From Vitreoscilla filiformis (lineage in GTDB: Bacteria; Pseudomonadota; Gammaproteobacteria; Burkholderiales; Burkholderiaceae_C): a stretch of 64,000 bases of DNA. The stretch's first letter is position 1, and each line of letters starts with the position of its first letter. Below the pieces are notes generated by a model that was not told the DNA's origin, searched no databases, and saw only the letters and a list, made by a program, of their open reading frames with translations. The stretch spans positions 1,550,001 through 1,614,000 of the forward strand of contig NZ_CP022423.1 of the NCBI RefSeq assembly GCF_002222655.1, read 5' to 3'. A program made the position numbers and the translations under genes. This document shows positions 25,547-34,730 of the stretch, in pieces.

Positions 25547-26317
25547 TCAGAACGCCAACCGGTGGGACTGGATGCGCAACAGCCCGTCAAAAATCAGCGT
25601 TTCGACCAGCTCGTGTTCCATGTCCAGATAGGGCGCGACTTTCCAGCCGGCCCCGCCCGTCATCAGCACCAGCGGGGATTCGCCGCCGCTGCGCGTGGCC
25701 AAGTGGCGGCGCATGCGCTCGATCGCACCCGTGATGGCGTAGGTGCCGCCACTGGTCAGCGCGTCCGACGTGTTGGCGGGGAAGGGCACGACTTCGCCGG
25801 TCGGCACGCGCAGACCCGCCGTGCCGTTTTCCAGCGCGCGCAGCATGATGCCGTGGCCGGGCAGGATCAGCCCGCCGAGGAAACGCCCGTCCCGGTCGAT
25901 GGCATCGACGGTGACCGCCGTGCCAATCATCACCACCAGCACCGGTCGCGCTGGGCCACGGGCCAGCACATGGCCGCGTGCGCCGATCAGCGCCACCCAG
26001 CGATCCGAGCCCAAGCGCATCGGATGGTCGTAGCCGTTGGTCACGCCGGCTTCGTGCGCGGTGGACACGACCCAACGCGGCTCCACGTCCCACAGCTCCA
26101 ACTGCTGCTCGACGCGGCGGCGCACGGCTTCGCCGGCCACCACGCATCCGAGCACGCTGCTCGGGGCGCTCAGGTGACGCCAGTCTTGTTCGGCCAGTTC
26201 GTCGATGGTTTCAAGGAAAACGGCGCCGTGCGCCAGCACGGCGGCCCCGGGTTGTGGGCTGGCGTAATGCGCCCATTTCAGGCGCGTATTGCCGATGTCT
26301 ATGGCCAGGAACGTCAT
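25547..26317 (-). CDS. coaX: Type III pantothenate kinase
   Basis: This 256-residue ASKHA-fold kinase carries out the first step of coenzyme A synthesis. Motifs are [12 protein letters not shown] (phosphate 1), [23 protein letters not shown] (second phosphate loop) and [14 protein letters not shown]. Length and order match CoaX. It lies 101 bp after the MBL gene start, on the same strand. Confidence 0.94.
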   Translation of the reverse strand: MTFLAIDIGNTRLKWAHYASPQPGAAVLAHGAVFLETIDELAEQDWRHLSAPSSVLGCVVAGEAVRRRVEQQLELWDVEPRWVVSTAHEAGVTNGYDHPMRLGSDRWVALIGARGHVLARGPARPVLVVMIGTAVTVDAIDRDGRFLGGLILPGHGIMLRALENGTAGLRVPTGEVVPFPANTSDALTSGGTYAITGAIERMRRHLATRSGGESPLVLMTGGAGWKVAPYLDMEHELVETLIFDGLLRIQSHRLAF

Positions 26318-26356
26318 GAGCGCGCAGCGTAACAGGAAGTGACGAAACGCTGGGGC

Positions 26357-26983
26357 TCAAGCCCGCCGCAAGATCCACGCATTGACCATCCCATCGAGTA
26401 GGGGGTGGCGCGTGGTGATCCAACCTTCGACCGTGACATCGGCGAGTTGCACCGCCCGCCACGGGCGACGTGTGGCCGCCCACAGCCACATCACCCAAGC
26501 ATCGGTGCCCAAGCGATAGCGCTGGCGGTAAGCAGCGGCGTTGCCGAGCGTGAAACTGGCGTCTGGTTCGATGAGCAGCAGCGCCCCGTCCGGGCCCAAG
26601 CTGGTGAGGAGTTGATAAAGCGCCGCTGGCCGATCCGGCAGCACCGCCAGCAGCGATGCGGCGGAGACCACATCGGCGTACATCAAGCGCCCCAGCATGT
26701 CCAAGCCGCCTTGCATGAATTCCACCGCAGGCCCGCCCTGCGGCACAAAACCCGCCACCGAACGACGGGCTTGGCGGATCATGGCCGGATCGATGTCCAC
26801 CCCGGTGGCGTGGTAGCCGTGGGCGGCGGCCAAGCGGGTCACCAAACCGGGCCCGCAGCCCATGTCCACCCAGACGTGACGGCCATCACTCGGGGGCAGC
26901 AATTGAACGGCCCGTCGGTGCAGATCCTCATAGAACCCAGCGGCTTGCACGCGGGCAAAGAGTTTGGCCGTCCACCACCCCAT
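26357..26983 (-). CDS. Class I SAM-dependent methyltransferase
   Basis: This 208-residue protein has the SAM-binding motif I VDMGCGPGLVTRLA, an acidic strand-2 end (ATGVDIDPAMIRQA) and a motif IV-like stretch ADVVSAASLLAVLPD. The C-terminal part holds a region rich in Trp and Arg. The substrate is unknown. It is 10 bp from the NYN-domain gene upstream and likely cotranscribed with it. Confidence 0.8.
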   Translation of the reverse strand: MGWWTAKLFARVQAAGFYEDLHRRAVQLLPPSDGRHVWVDMGCGPGLVTRLAAAHGYHATGVDIDPAMIRQARRSVAGFVPQGGPAVEFMQGGLDMLGRLMYADVVSAASLLAVLPDRPAALYQLLTSLGPDGALLLIEPDASFTLGNAAAYRQRYRLGTDAWVMWLWAATRRPWRAVQLADVTVEGWITTRHPLLDGMVNAWILRRA

Positions 26984-26993
26984 GGCTGTGGCC

Positions 26994-28331
26994 TTATTCG
27001 CTGGGGTTGGTTCCGAGTTTGCCGCTGACCCAACGTTGCAGCATGGCCGGTGTGCCTTCGTCCATCACCATTTGCTCGCGGCGGCACAGGTTGATGAGGT
27101 TGCCCACCAGACGGTAGGACAAGGTCGGCACATCGTCTTCGCCCTTGCCGAACTCGTGGCCACACAGCAGCAGGCCGCGCAGCACCCAGTTCACGTCCTC
27201 GCGGCTCACGGACAACCCGGCTTCGCGGCAGCGGTCGCGCACCCGTTTGCCGGTTTCGCTCAATTGGAAGGGATGTTCGGCTGCATCGGCCACCACGGCA
27301 TCGAGCAAGCCCCGGAAGTCACGCGGGGACAGCAAGGGCACGCCCGTGGTGTCATGCACCAAGCGAATCATGGCCATGGTGGGACGATCCAGGCCCCAGC
27401 CGCTGTCGGGCACCACGGGCGAGAACACCAGGGGGCGCAGGCTGTGGCGATCGGGGTCGAACAAATGGCCGCCTGAACCACTCCAGTCCAGCACATAGGG
27501 CGCCAGATCGAGCGACTCCATGAAGCGGCGGAAACCATGGTGGCCGCACCACTCCGGCGAGATGCCCGGGTAGTCGGCCATCAGTTTGGAAGCCAGCCGT
27601 GCGCAAGGCACGGCCCAATCCGAGCGGGCCACTTCGTTGCGCAAGCGTTCGGTGATTTCCGCCACGTCAAAACCTGGAGGGGGCGGCGCTGCTGCGTCCG
27701 TAGCGGTGAAGAAGGGCTCGGTTGGCTCTCCGATGGCAACTGACGGAGCCACCATCGCAGGCGTGGGGGCTGAGATGGGGGCAGGATGGATGGCGTTGGG
27801 GTCTTCCACGTCGGCAAAGCCCAGCGCATCGCGCACGAACGCATCCGGGTCGATCAGCAAATCCGCCGAAGCGCGGTAGGCCGCCGAGGGGAAACCCACC
27901 GCCAACACCGTGGTGCGCCGATCCCAGCGCCGCAATTTGCGCAGCACCGGTGTGAAGTCCGCATCGGCAGAAAAAACGATGAACTCGTCGTAGTGGACTT
28001 GGTGCTGGAGCAGATCGACCATGTCCAGCACCATGTGAATGTCGGTGCTGGTTTTGCCTTGATGGGTCATGGCCGGGCAGTCGATGATCTCGAAGCCAGC
28101 ATGGTTGAAACTGGCCCGGAATGTTTGAAAAACTTGCGGGTTCAGGTAGACGCGGCGCACCAGCAAGCGCCGTCGGGCGTTGGTTTGTGCGTGATCGGGC
28201 AGTTCGAGGGTTTGGAGTAGCCACTCAACCCAACGCATGGGTTGGCGGGCAAACCGCTCAGCGATGGCCGGGTCCAGCTTGCGCAGCCCGGAATGAACGT
28301 TATCAAAATCAACAAACAGAGCAGATTTCAT
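26994..28331 (-). CDS. NYN-domain RNase-like protein with LOTUS-like domain
   Basis: This 445-residue protein begins with a NYN/PIN-like nuclease domain (about 1-170). Its acidic residues are in SALFVDFDNVH, TSTDIHMVLDMVDLL and VFSADADFTPVLRKLR. A Pro/Ala linker precedes a segment from about 215 (EITERLRNEVARSDWAVPCA, then YPGISPEWCGHHGFRRFMESL) that looks like an OST-HTH/LOTUS RNA-binding domain. The last about 120 residues are a third helical region. An RNA-processing or decay role is inferred from the domains. Confidence 0.82.
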   Translation of the reverse strand: MKSALFVDFDNVHSGLRKLDPAIAERFARQPMRWVEWLLQTLELPDHAQTNARRRLLVRRVYLNPQVFQTFRASFNHAGFEIIDCPAMTHQGKTSTDIHMVLDMVDLLQHQVHYDEFIVFSADADFTPVLRKLRRWDRRTTVLAVGFPSAAYRASADLLIDPDAFVRDALGFADVEDPNAIHPAPISAPTPAMVAPSVAIGEPTEPFFTATDAAAPPPPGFDVAEITERLRNEVARSDWAVPCARLASKLMADYPGISPEWCGHHGFRRFMESLDLAPYVLDWSGSGGHLFDPDRHSLRPLVFSPVVPDSGWGLDRPTMAMIRLVHDTTGVPLLSPRDFRGLLDAVVADAAEHPFQLSETGKRVRDRCREAGLSVSREDVNWVLRGLLLCGHEFGKGEDDVPTLSYRLVGNLINLCRREQMVMDEGTPAMLQRWVSGKLGTNPSE

Positions 28332-28398
28332 CAGAAGCCTTGATGTGAGGAGGCGATTCTGCCGGCAGCCTGCCTGGCGTGTCGGCCTGTCCGTGCAG

Positions 28399-28419
28399 AT
28401 GGGGCTTGTTCAGCCCCAT
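28399..28419 (-). terminator. Hairpin at the end of the sigma factor gene
   Basis: Arms ATGGGGCT and AGCCCCAT flank a 5-nt loop and include the stop codon of the sigma factor gene. No T run follows on the minus strand, so termination is uncertain. Confidence 0.4.
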
Positions 28420-29363
28420 CGGGTGGAGGCACTGACTTGAATGATGCCTGTTTGTGCGTCGTTCGGTTCGCTTTCCTGGGGGGCTTCCGGGGCGCTGAGC
28501 ACGTGTTCGATGAGCTCACCCCATGCGCCTTGTTCGCCTTGGCGCAAGGCTTGTTCGCGCAGGGCCACCAGTTCGTCGAGGGAGCGTCCGAGGCGATCGG
28601 TGGCGCGCTGGGTGGGAGCCTCCGTGCCGGCGGGTTCCGGCGTCTGAATGTGGCTGGCCGCCCGCTGCACCACCGCGTGATAAATCTGTGACACCCGCGA
28701 CGGTGTCACATTCAGCGAGCGCGCCAGTTCGGTCGGACTCAGGCCGACGCCCAGGTAAGCATCGATCACCAGCCGATCACGTTCCGGCAATTCGGTAAAA
28801 AAGCGCTCCAGCCGGCGCAGCACGATGGCGGTGTCCACCCGGGCTTCGACCTCGTCTTGCTCGGTGACGGGGGTGTGAAGGTGGGTGCGTGCGATGTCAT
28901 CGTCCTCGGTGCCCGCTTGTTGCAGGTGCTGACGACCGAGCTGTTCGGCGCGCAGCAAGTCGCTGATGTGCTGCGTGGACAGTTGTGTCAACTCGGCCAG
29001 TTCGGCCAATCCGGGCTCGCGGCCGTGGGTGGCGCGGAAACGGTCTCGGGCGATGTCAAGGGCTTTGAGCTTGCGCCGATCGCCGCGTGAGAGAAAGTCC
29101 ATTTGCCGCAGCTCGTCCAGCATGGCGCCTTTGACCCGCATGCGGGCGTAGCGGACAAACTCCTCGTGCGCAGCAGGGCTGTCCCGATCCTCCGGCCATC
29201 GGAAGGTGACGGCGGCCTGTGCCACAGCAATCAGGCCAGCTTGAATCAGGTCGGCCCGCTCGACGTTGGCCGGCAACCGTCGCGCCAGCGCTTGCGCCTG
29301 CTGCCGTACCCAGGATTGGTTCTTGGCGATCAGAACCGAGGGGACGCCTTGCATAGAAATCAT
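28410..29363 (-). CDS. FliA-like sigma factor (sigma-70 family)
   Basis: This 317-residue sigma factor has region 2 (LPANVERADLIQAGLIAVAQAA, then YARMRVKGAMLDELR), region 3 (FRATHGREPGLAELAELTQLS) and region 4 with the helix-turn-helix LSPTELARSLNVTPSRVSQIYHAVVQ. The order and the MRVKGAMLDELR block are typical of FliA/sigma-28. The last about 75 residues form a Glu/Gln-rich extension not found in standard FliA (about 240 residues). No flagellar gene is near. The start at ATG 29363 is a choice among weak candidates (ATG 29354 also possible); none has a good ribosome binding site. Confidence 0.83.
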   Translation of the reverse strand: MISMQGVPSVLIAKNQSWVRQQAQALARRLPANVERADLIQAGLIAVAQAAVTFRWPEDRDSPAAHEEFVRYARMRVKGAMLDELRQMDFLSRGDRRKLKALDIARDRFRATHGREPGLAELAELTQLSTQHISDLLRAEQLGRQHLQQAGTEDDDIARTHLHTPVTEQDEVEARVDTAIVLRRLERFFTELPERDRLVIDAYLGVGLSPTELARSLNVTPSRVSQIYHAVVQRAASHIQTPEPAGTEAPTQRATDRLGRSLDELVALREQALRQGEQGAWGELIEHVLSAPEAPQESEPNDAQTGIIQVSASTRWG

Positions 29364-29546
29364 GTAATCAATGGTAAAGAATCTTGCCCTTGTATAAATC
29401 CAAAGCCCTGAATAATCGGCCAACCTTCTTAGGGAAGCCGTGGCTACGGGAATCCCTGGGGGCGCAGCGTCAGCCCGCAGCAATGCGTTTCACATAGCCT
29501 AGGAGAATTGGCCTGTTCCTCCGGGCCATTTTTGGAGACCCCCCTC

Positions 29547-30734
29547 ATGAGCGTATCTCGCGAAGTTTTTGTGGTTGGCGCAGCCCGTACCGCCATTGGC
29601 ACCTACGGCGGCACCCTGAAAGACATCCCTTTGGCCGATCTGGCCACCTTGGCCGTCAAGACCGCCATCGCCCGCAGCGGTGCCCCGGCAGACAGCATCG
29701 GACACCTCGCCATGGGCACCGTGGTGGTGACCGAGCCGCGTGACGCCTACCTGAGCCGCGTGGCTGCCGTCAACGCGGGCATTCCCAAGGAAACCCCGGC
29801 TTTCAACGTCAACCGCCTGTGCGGCTCGGGCTTGCAGGCCATCATCTCTGCATCGCAAGCCATTTTGTTGGGAGATTGTGAACTGGCCGTGGGCGCGGGC
29901 GCCGAGGCCATGAGCCGTGGCGGCTACCTCATGCCGACCCAGCGTTGGGGCTCGCGCATGGGCGACGCCCAGATGCTCGATCTGATGACCGGCGCACTGC
30001 ACGACCCGTTCCACAAGATCCACATGGGCATCACCGCTGAAAACGTGGCGGCCCAATTCGGTATCAGCCGGGAAGACCAAGACGCGCTGGCCGCCGAAAG
30101 CCACCGCCGCGCCAGCGCGGCCATCGCCGAAGGCCGCTTCAAGGAGCAGATCGTTCCGGTGGAAATCGTCACCCGCAAGGGCACCACGCTGTTCGACACC
30201 GACGAGCACGTCAAGGCGAGCACCACCGTGGAATCGCTGGCCAAAATGAAGCCGGCCTTCAAGAAGGATGGTTCCGTCACCGCTGGCAACGCGTCCGGTT
30301 TGAACGACGGCGCTGGCGCTGTGGTGCTGGCTTCTGGTGAAGCGGTCAAGAGTGGCAACCTCAAGCCGCTGGGCCGTTTGGTGGCTTACGCCCACACCGG
30401 TGTGGAGCCGACCATCATGGGCATTGGCCCGGTGAGCGCTTCGCGTGCGGCCCTCAAGCGCGCTGGCCTGACGGTGGCGGACATGGACGTGATCGAGTCC
30501 AACGAAGCCTTTGCCGCCCAAGCTTGCGCCGTGGTGAAGGAGCTGGGTTTGGATCCGGCCAAGGTCAACCCGAACGGTTCGGGCATCTCGCTGGGCCACC
30601 CGATCGGTGCCACGGGCGCGGTGATCACCACCAAGGCGCTGTATGAATTGCAGCGCATCGGTGGCCGTTACGCCCTGGTGACGATGTGCATCGGCGGCGG
30701 CCAAGGCATCGCGGCGATCTTCGAGCGCTGCTGA
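29547..30734 (+). CDS. bktB: Beta-ketothiolase / acetyl-CoA acetyltransferase
   Basis: This 395-residue thiolase condenses or cleaves acyl-CoA units, in polyhydroxyalkanoate synthesis or beta-oxidation. Catalytic residues are in NRLCGSGLQAI (nucleophile Cys), NEAFAAQACA, GHPIGATGA (His) and CIGGGQGIA (second Cys). Runs such as LGALHDPFHKIHMG-like ALHDPFHKIHMGITAENVA and GLDPAKVNPNGSGISLG strongly resemble Cupriavidus BktB. GGAG stands upstream of ATG 29547. It is a stand-alone gene. Confidence 0.93.
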   Translation: MSVSREVFVVGAARTAIGTYGGTLKDIPLADLATLAVKTAIARSGAPADSIGHLAMGTVVVTEPRDAYLSRVAAVNAGIPKETPAFNVNRLCGSGLQAIISASQAILLGDCELAVGAGAEAMSRGGYLMPTQRWGSRMGDAQMLDLMTGALHDPFHKIHMGITAENVAAQFGISREDQDALAAESHRRASAAIAEGRFKEQIVPVEIVTRKGTTLFDTDEHVKASTTVESLAKMKPAFKKDGSVTAGNASGLNDGAGAVVLASGEAVKSGNLKPLGRLVAYAHTGVEPTIMGIGPVSASRAALKRAGLTVADMDVIESNEAFAAQACAVVKELGLDPAKVNPNGSGISLGHPIGATGAVITTKALYELQRIGGRYALVTMCIGGGQGIAAIFERC

Positions 30735-32072
30735 TCAGTCGGCTTGCGCCCGGTGACGGGCGCAGGCGTACACCGACACCCAGCGCCCCTGATCGTCGTC
30801 CTGCACGTGATGATCTGCCCCCGGGGCGGGGGCGTACAGTGACACCAAAATGAAATCCAGCGCACGGTCTTTGCAGGCCGTGCGCAGGTGGATGTCACTG
30901 GGGTTGAAATCGTTGGGCGCTTCCAGTTGGGAGCGCAGGGCGTAGAGTATGGCGACGCGTTCCTCTGGCGTCGGTGCTTGGGGCAAGTCCAGAGGGGCGC
31001 CAATCAGGCCAGACTGGACAAAGCTGCGCATCCGTTGCTCAAACAGCAGGGCAGCGTCTCGGACAAACAATCCGTTCGGCCCCTGAATGGCAGCGATGTA
31101 CTGGGCGCGATGCAAGTCAAACCACGTTTGATGGGTTTGGCCGATCCACTGCACCACGGCGCCCTCAGGAATGATTCGGCGCAGTTGATGGGCTTCGCGC
31201 CATGCCGGGCGGGCCTGTTCGAATTGGTGCCACACCACGTGGCCGCCGACCCACAACGGCAGGGTGCAACCCAGCAGAGGCAGTGCCCACAGCGTCCGCG
31301 CACGGGGCCACCACAGCGGCAGGGCCAACACCAGCGTCAAGGCCAGTGTCAGGGCGGAGGTCTGCGCCAGGGCCACCCAGGTGGGTTCGACCATCGGTGG
31401 CACAGGCAGCGCGGCGCGACGGGTGAACCAAGCTGGGATGTGGGGCAGCCAAGCCATGATGGCCAAAGCCACAGCAGCCAGGGGCAGCAAACGCCGGGCC
31501 ATGGGGATGTGGCGGGCTGACGCCTGAACCTGGGGCCAACTCAATGCCACACCGGCCCACACCAGCCAAGCGGTGGCCACGTGCTGCGCCAGCATGCCAC
31601 TCATCACCAAGAGCACAGCCGCCCCATTCACCCGATCCCAGGTGCGCCAAGCGGGCAAACTGCTCAACCACAGCGCGGGGGCCAACAACTGGCACAGCCA
31701 CAGCACCCGCCACAGTTGGAGCTGCACGCCCAGGACGTTCTGTGTCAAGCAAGCCCCGATCCACAAGCCGAGCATCAGCCCCATCAACGCCAGCAGGTGG
31801 CGGGCCAGCCGGCGCAGCCGAGCGTCTGGATGTGCCGTGGCGCTGTGCAGCAGCAGGGCCGCCAGGCCACTGACCTTGAGCAGCGTCAGCGCCGACCAGT
31901 GTTGAACCAAGATGTAGCCGACCAGCGTATCCACCACCGTCCACCAATGGGGGTCGAAGGTGAGCGTCAGACGATCCAGAGGGGGGATTCCGAGGGCAGC
32001 GCCCAGCCCCAGCCCCGCCATGCCGAGCGCCATGCCGATGTGCCGCACACGCGGGCGCGATTGCAGCAGCAT
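30735..32072 (-). CDS. Polytopic membrane protein of unknown function
   Basis: This 445-residue protein shows about eight to ten hydrophobic segments in the first 290 residues (for example LLALMGLMLGLWIGACL and LPLAAVALAIMAWLP), then a soluble C-terminal domain with QLEAPNDFNPSDIHLR and a conserved-looking KDRALDFILVSLYAP. No family was recognised. It is the last host gene before the prophage, and its start at 32072 has no clear ribosome binding site. The prophage end lies within 110 bp, so the 5' end or promoter may be cut off (inference). Confidence 0.6.
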   Translation of the reverse strand: MLLQSRPRVRHIGMALGMAGLGLGAALGIPPLDRLTLTFDPHWWTVVDTLVGYILVQHWSALTLLKVSGLAALLLHSATAHPDARLRRLARHLLALMGLMLGLWIGACLTQNVLGVQLQLWRVLWLCQLLAPALWLSSLPAWRTWDRVNGAAVLLVMSGMLAQHVATAWLVWAGVALSWPQVQASARHIPMARRLLPLAAVALAIMAWLPHIPAWFTRRAALPVPPMVEPTWVALAQTSALTLALTLVLALPLWWPRARTLWALPLLGCTLPLWVGGHVVWHQFEQARPAWREAHQLRRIIPEGAVVQWIGQTHQTWFDLHRAQYIAAIQGPNGLFVRDAALLFEQRMRSFVQSGLIGAPLDLPQAPTPEERVAILYALRSQLEAPNDFNPSDIHLRTACKDRALDFILVSLYAPAPGADHHVQDDDQGRWVSVYACARHRAQAD

Positions 32073-32112
32073 GAAGAGAGATGAGATAAACCACCAAACG
32101 GCACGCGATAAA

Positions 32113-32150
32113 TCCGGATGACCTCGGATGAAATTGGCAGTTCTCGGATG
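32113..32150. repeat. GGATG direct repeats at the prophage left end
   Basis: GGATG occurs at 32116, 32126 and 32146, each after a TC/TCC context (TCCGGATGA, CTCGGATGA, CTCGGATGG). The 10- and 20-bp spacing places them on one face of the helix. Position and phasing suggest transposase-binding sites like the L sites of Mu, but this is inference. Confidence 0.5.
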
Positions 32151-32185
32151 GAGTGTGTGAAATAACTTTCAGCCGGTGAAAATGA

Positions 32186-32214
32186 AAAAGGGCGGCCAAC
32201 TTTGCCGCCCTTTT
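32186..32214. terminator. Intrinsic terminator after the early operon
   Basis: Stem AAAAGGGCGGC/GCCGCCCTTTT with a 7-nt loop, 19 bp past the mor stop on the minus strand, followed by a T run in that direction. It probably ends early transcription before the left phage end. Confidence 0.85.
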
Positions 32215-32232
32215 GCTTTGCCCGCCTGAGCA

Positions 32233-32631
32233 TTACAACGGGAACTGCCCTTGCCGTTCATCCATCGGCGGCAATCCTTGCTCTTTGCGCACTGCGTCCA
32301 TGGTGTCGCTCAGCAGTTCATACAGGTAGGTTTCGGTCAGACCGTACTCTTGTGCCAGCTCTTCGACCCGGCGCGACGAGAACGGGCGAGCGGTAGGGCT
32401 TGGTTGACTGTACGCATTGAGAATGGCGCGATTCCGTGCGCTGAGAGGCTTGGTCAGGTCGATGGCTGCGGGGATGTACAGGTGAGTGCGAGCGTACATG
32501 TTGCACATCCCCACTGCGATTTCTCGCCCAATGGTCGTAGCAGTGTCTGGCGCCATACCGCGATCAGTCAGTACTCGGGCTGCCACGGCCGTCAAGTTCT
32601 CAATGAACAGATACGGCTTTTTGCGAGTCAT
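32233..32631 (-). CDS. mor: Mor-type transcription activator
   Basis: This 132-residue protein is close in size to Mu Mor, which activates middle/late transcription. The N-terminal half (residues about 10-70) forms the dimerisation part. The C-terminal half holds the helix-turn-helix SSRRVEELAQEYGLTETYLYELL. It is the last gene of the leftward early operon and overlaps the gp16-like gene by 4 nt. Its likely target is the inverted repeat before the late genes at 45274-45303 (inference). Confidence 0.87.
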   Translation of the reverse strand: MTRKKPYLFIENLTAVAARVLTDRGMAPDTATTIGREIAVGMCNMYARTHLYIPAAIDLTKPLSARNRAILNAYSQPSPTARPFSSRRVEELAQEYGLTETYLYELLSDTMDAVRKEQGLPPMDERQGQFPL

Positions 32632-33344
32632 GCCGCCACCTCAATCGGCTTGGCCTTGCGGATGGGCGTTGCCAGTGGCTTAGCAATCGCCTCATCCACC
32701 TTGCGCCCCAGCGCTGCGCTGGCGCTTTGCCATGCGCGCCACCACGGCGCCCAACTGGCGCTGTTAGCCGCACGTTCGGCGAACACCAATGCATCACGGT
32801 AGGCGGGAGGGTCTTGGCGCATCGTCGGGTTTTCCAAGGCGGCACGCATCTTGGCAACATCGGCGCTCATCGGGCGCACAGCCCAGAACTTCAGCGCTTC
32901 AATCACGTCGGACTTTTGCTGTGACGTGAGCCAGTGCAGATCTTCGACCCCGACTTGACGCTTGATGTAATGCGCCAAGGCGCGCTCGCTTGAATCACGC
33001 ACTTCGCCCAGCACGTATAAAAACAGCCACAGCGCCCGGATTTTTGTGGACGCTGGCGAGCGCTCCAGCTTGCGCCGCCCGGAGCCTGGCGCTGGGGTGC
33101 CCCCCTTGCCCGTGCGCTTCCACCCCAGCTCACGCTCAAACAACGTGGTCAGCAGGTGGTACTGCTCAGCCCGCGTGAGTTGGGTAGCCGACGTGCGGCC
33201 ACCAAACATGCGCGCCATCCGTTGGCGATATTCGGCCTCGGTCATCACGCCCGACGCATCAGCCCAGGTGCGTGCAATGCCCAACAGTTGCGTCAGCGGC
33301 GCGGCCTTTGAGGCCTTGGTTGTAGCTGTGGCTGCGGTTGCCAT
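32628..33344 (-). CDS. Mu gp16/GemA-like protein (DUF1018)
   Basis: This 238-residue protein has an N-terminal Ala/Thr-rich stretch, then LGIARTWADASGVMTEAEYRQRMARMFGGRTSATQLT and LTTLFERELGWKR, matching the gp16/GemA block of Mu-like phages. The second half (IRALWLFLYVLGEVRDSSERALA, then GVEDLHWLTSQQK) is also typical of that family. ATG at 33344 was chosen because GGGAGG stands before it; the frame is open to 33410. In Mu, this region modulates host gene expression. Confidence 0.8.
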   Translation of the reverse strand: MATAATATTKASKAAPLTQLLGIARTWADASGVMTEAEYRQRMARMFGGRTSATQLTRAEQYHLLTTLFERELGWKRTGKGGTPAPGSGRRKLERSPASTKIRALWLFLYVLGEVRDSSERALAHYIKRQVGVEDLHWLTSQQKSDVIEALKFWAVRPMSADVAKMRAALENPTMRQDPPAYRDALVFAERAANSASWAPWWRAWQSASAALGRKVDEAIAKPLATPIRKAKPIEVAA

Positions 33345-34015
33345 CACAGTCCTCCCAGGTGAAACACACTGCGCACTGCGCGGATCGGCACCTTGGCTTG
33401 CCAGAACCAAGATGGGATAACGCGATGCACGAATGGGGGTTCATCGGTCTCGTCCAGGGTCATGGTTGAGCGAAAGTCGGAGGGGGGAACCGACCGCAGT
33501 GGCGCGGCCACGGCAGCAGCGGCCGCTCGCGTTTTGACGTTGGACGATAACCAGCGATCTGGCACCAACTGCCACATACCGGACGAATGGAGCGCACACC
33601 CCTTGGCACAGGCGCGGGTCAACTCGCGTTGGACATCGTGACGTGAATGACCAATGGCAGTGTGAATGCGGGCCAATGACGATGTCAGATCAGGGCACCC
33701 CATAAGAAACGTCAGCGCTTTGTCCAACACGCTGCCCTCATGAGTCAGCAGGCAGACGGGCCGGGTTTGAACTGGTGCATCGGCGGCGACCCACACTGAT
33801 TTTGGTTCGGGTTCTATTTGGTAAACCAACTTAGCTGCCAACAGAGGCCGAAAGAGGCAAGCCAGTTGGTGTACGTTGATGGGGGAACCAAGCTCAATCA
33901 TGCGGGCAATCAGCTCGCAGGAGTACAGCGGTTTGCCGGCTTGGCGCAGTACCGACAGCACAGATGCGCGTTTGGAGTTGGGCGCCGGGGTGTAGCGGGC
34001 AGATGTTGTGTACAT
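33344..34015 (-). CDS. Prophage protein of unknown function
   Basis: This 223-residue early protein starts MYTTSARYTPAPNSKRASVLSVLRQAGKPLYSCELIARM, and its first 80 residues look like a winged-helix fold (helix, helix, then VYQIEPEPKSVWVA beta strands). The rest is uncharacterised, with a charged/Ala linker and an end rich in aromatic residues. Its stop overlaps the gp16-like start. Its place between DUF3164 and gp16 fits an early regulatory role, but this is only positional. Confidence 0.65.
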   Translation of the reverse strand: MYTTSARYTPAPNSKRASVLSVLRQAGKPLYSCELIARMIELGSPINVHQLACLFRPLLAAKLVYQIEPEPKSVWVAADAPVQTRPVCLLTHEGSVLDKALTFLMGCPDLTSSLARIHTAIGHSRHDVQRELTRACAKGCALHSSGMWQLVPDRWLSSNVKTRAAAAAVAAPLRSVPPSDFRSTMTLDETDEPPFVHRVIPSWFWQAKVPIRAVRSVFHLGGL

Positions 34016-34029
34016 GACAGCCCCCCAGA

Positions 34030-34659
34030 TCAAATGGCCGACCAGTCCAACACGATGGGCACGTATTTGTTCGTGGCCCCCACGCGCTCATAGACCCGGA
34101 TGTAGCTGCGGCTGCCCGTGACCATGATGCATTCGGCGATGACATGCATGGCGCGTTGCCAGCGCGGGTCGGGGAAATTGAAGCGGCGCAGGCTCAACAC
34201 CTTGGCCACCGACACCCGCCCCTCTTTGTCCACCTGGAAGGCGTCTTGCGCGATGGCCGCCAGCTCCGGGCGCACGCCCTCAGCGATCCACTCGTCGATG
34301 CATTCGCTGATCAGGTTCTTGGCGACTTGCAGACGCTCATCAAACACGATGCAGTCCTGAATGGCCCGTTCGACTTTGTACTGACCATCGAACGAGCGCA
34401 GGCTCACATTGCCCTTGTTGCCGCCCCAGGTGATCTCGTACTTCTCAGCGCTGATCTCGCAGAACGCCTGAACGGCATCAAACGTCTTGCGTTTTTTGGC
34501 TTGGGTCAGGGCTTGCAGTTCTTTCAACTCGGCCACGATTTCGCGCACCGTTTGATCGCGCAGCTTGTCGATGTCTTCGACCATGGCTTCGGGGATCAGT
34601 CGGCCCTGCGGGTCTTGCATGTAGCCGGCGGGGATGGTGGAGGTTTGTTGCGTGCTCAT
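34030..34659 (-). CDS. DUF3164 family phage protein
   Basis: This 209-residue protein is common in Mu-like early operons. It opens MSTQQTSTIPAGYMQDPQGR and has the family core TVREIVAELKELQALTQAKKR, WGGNKGNVSLRSFDGQYKVER and PEL...DAFQVDKEGRVSV. The function is unknown; the acidic/basic helices suggest a nucleic-acid or protein-scaffold role. ATG at 34659 is chosen because it starts the conserved region; a hairpin GCCGGT/ACCGGC lies 31-47 bp upstream. Confidence 0.85.
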   Translation of the reverse strand: MSTQQTSTIPAGYMQDPQGRLIPEAMVEDIDKLRDQTVREIVAELKELQALTQAKKRKTFDAVQAFCEISAEKYEITWGGNKGNVSLRSFDGQYKVERAIQDCIVFDERLQVAKNLISECIDEWIAEGVRPELAAIAQDAFQVDKEGRVSVAKVLSLRRFNFPDPRWQRAMHVIAECIMVTGSRSYIRVYERVGATNKYVPIVLDWSAI

Positions 34660-34730
34660 GATGTTGCGGTTGTTGTCGAGGGAAACTTCGCCGGTAGCCG
34701 ACCGGCAACGGGGCGCATGGGCGCCGGGGA

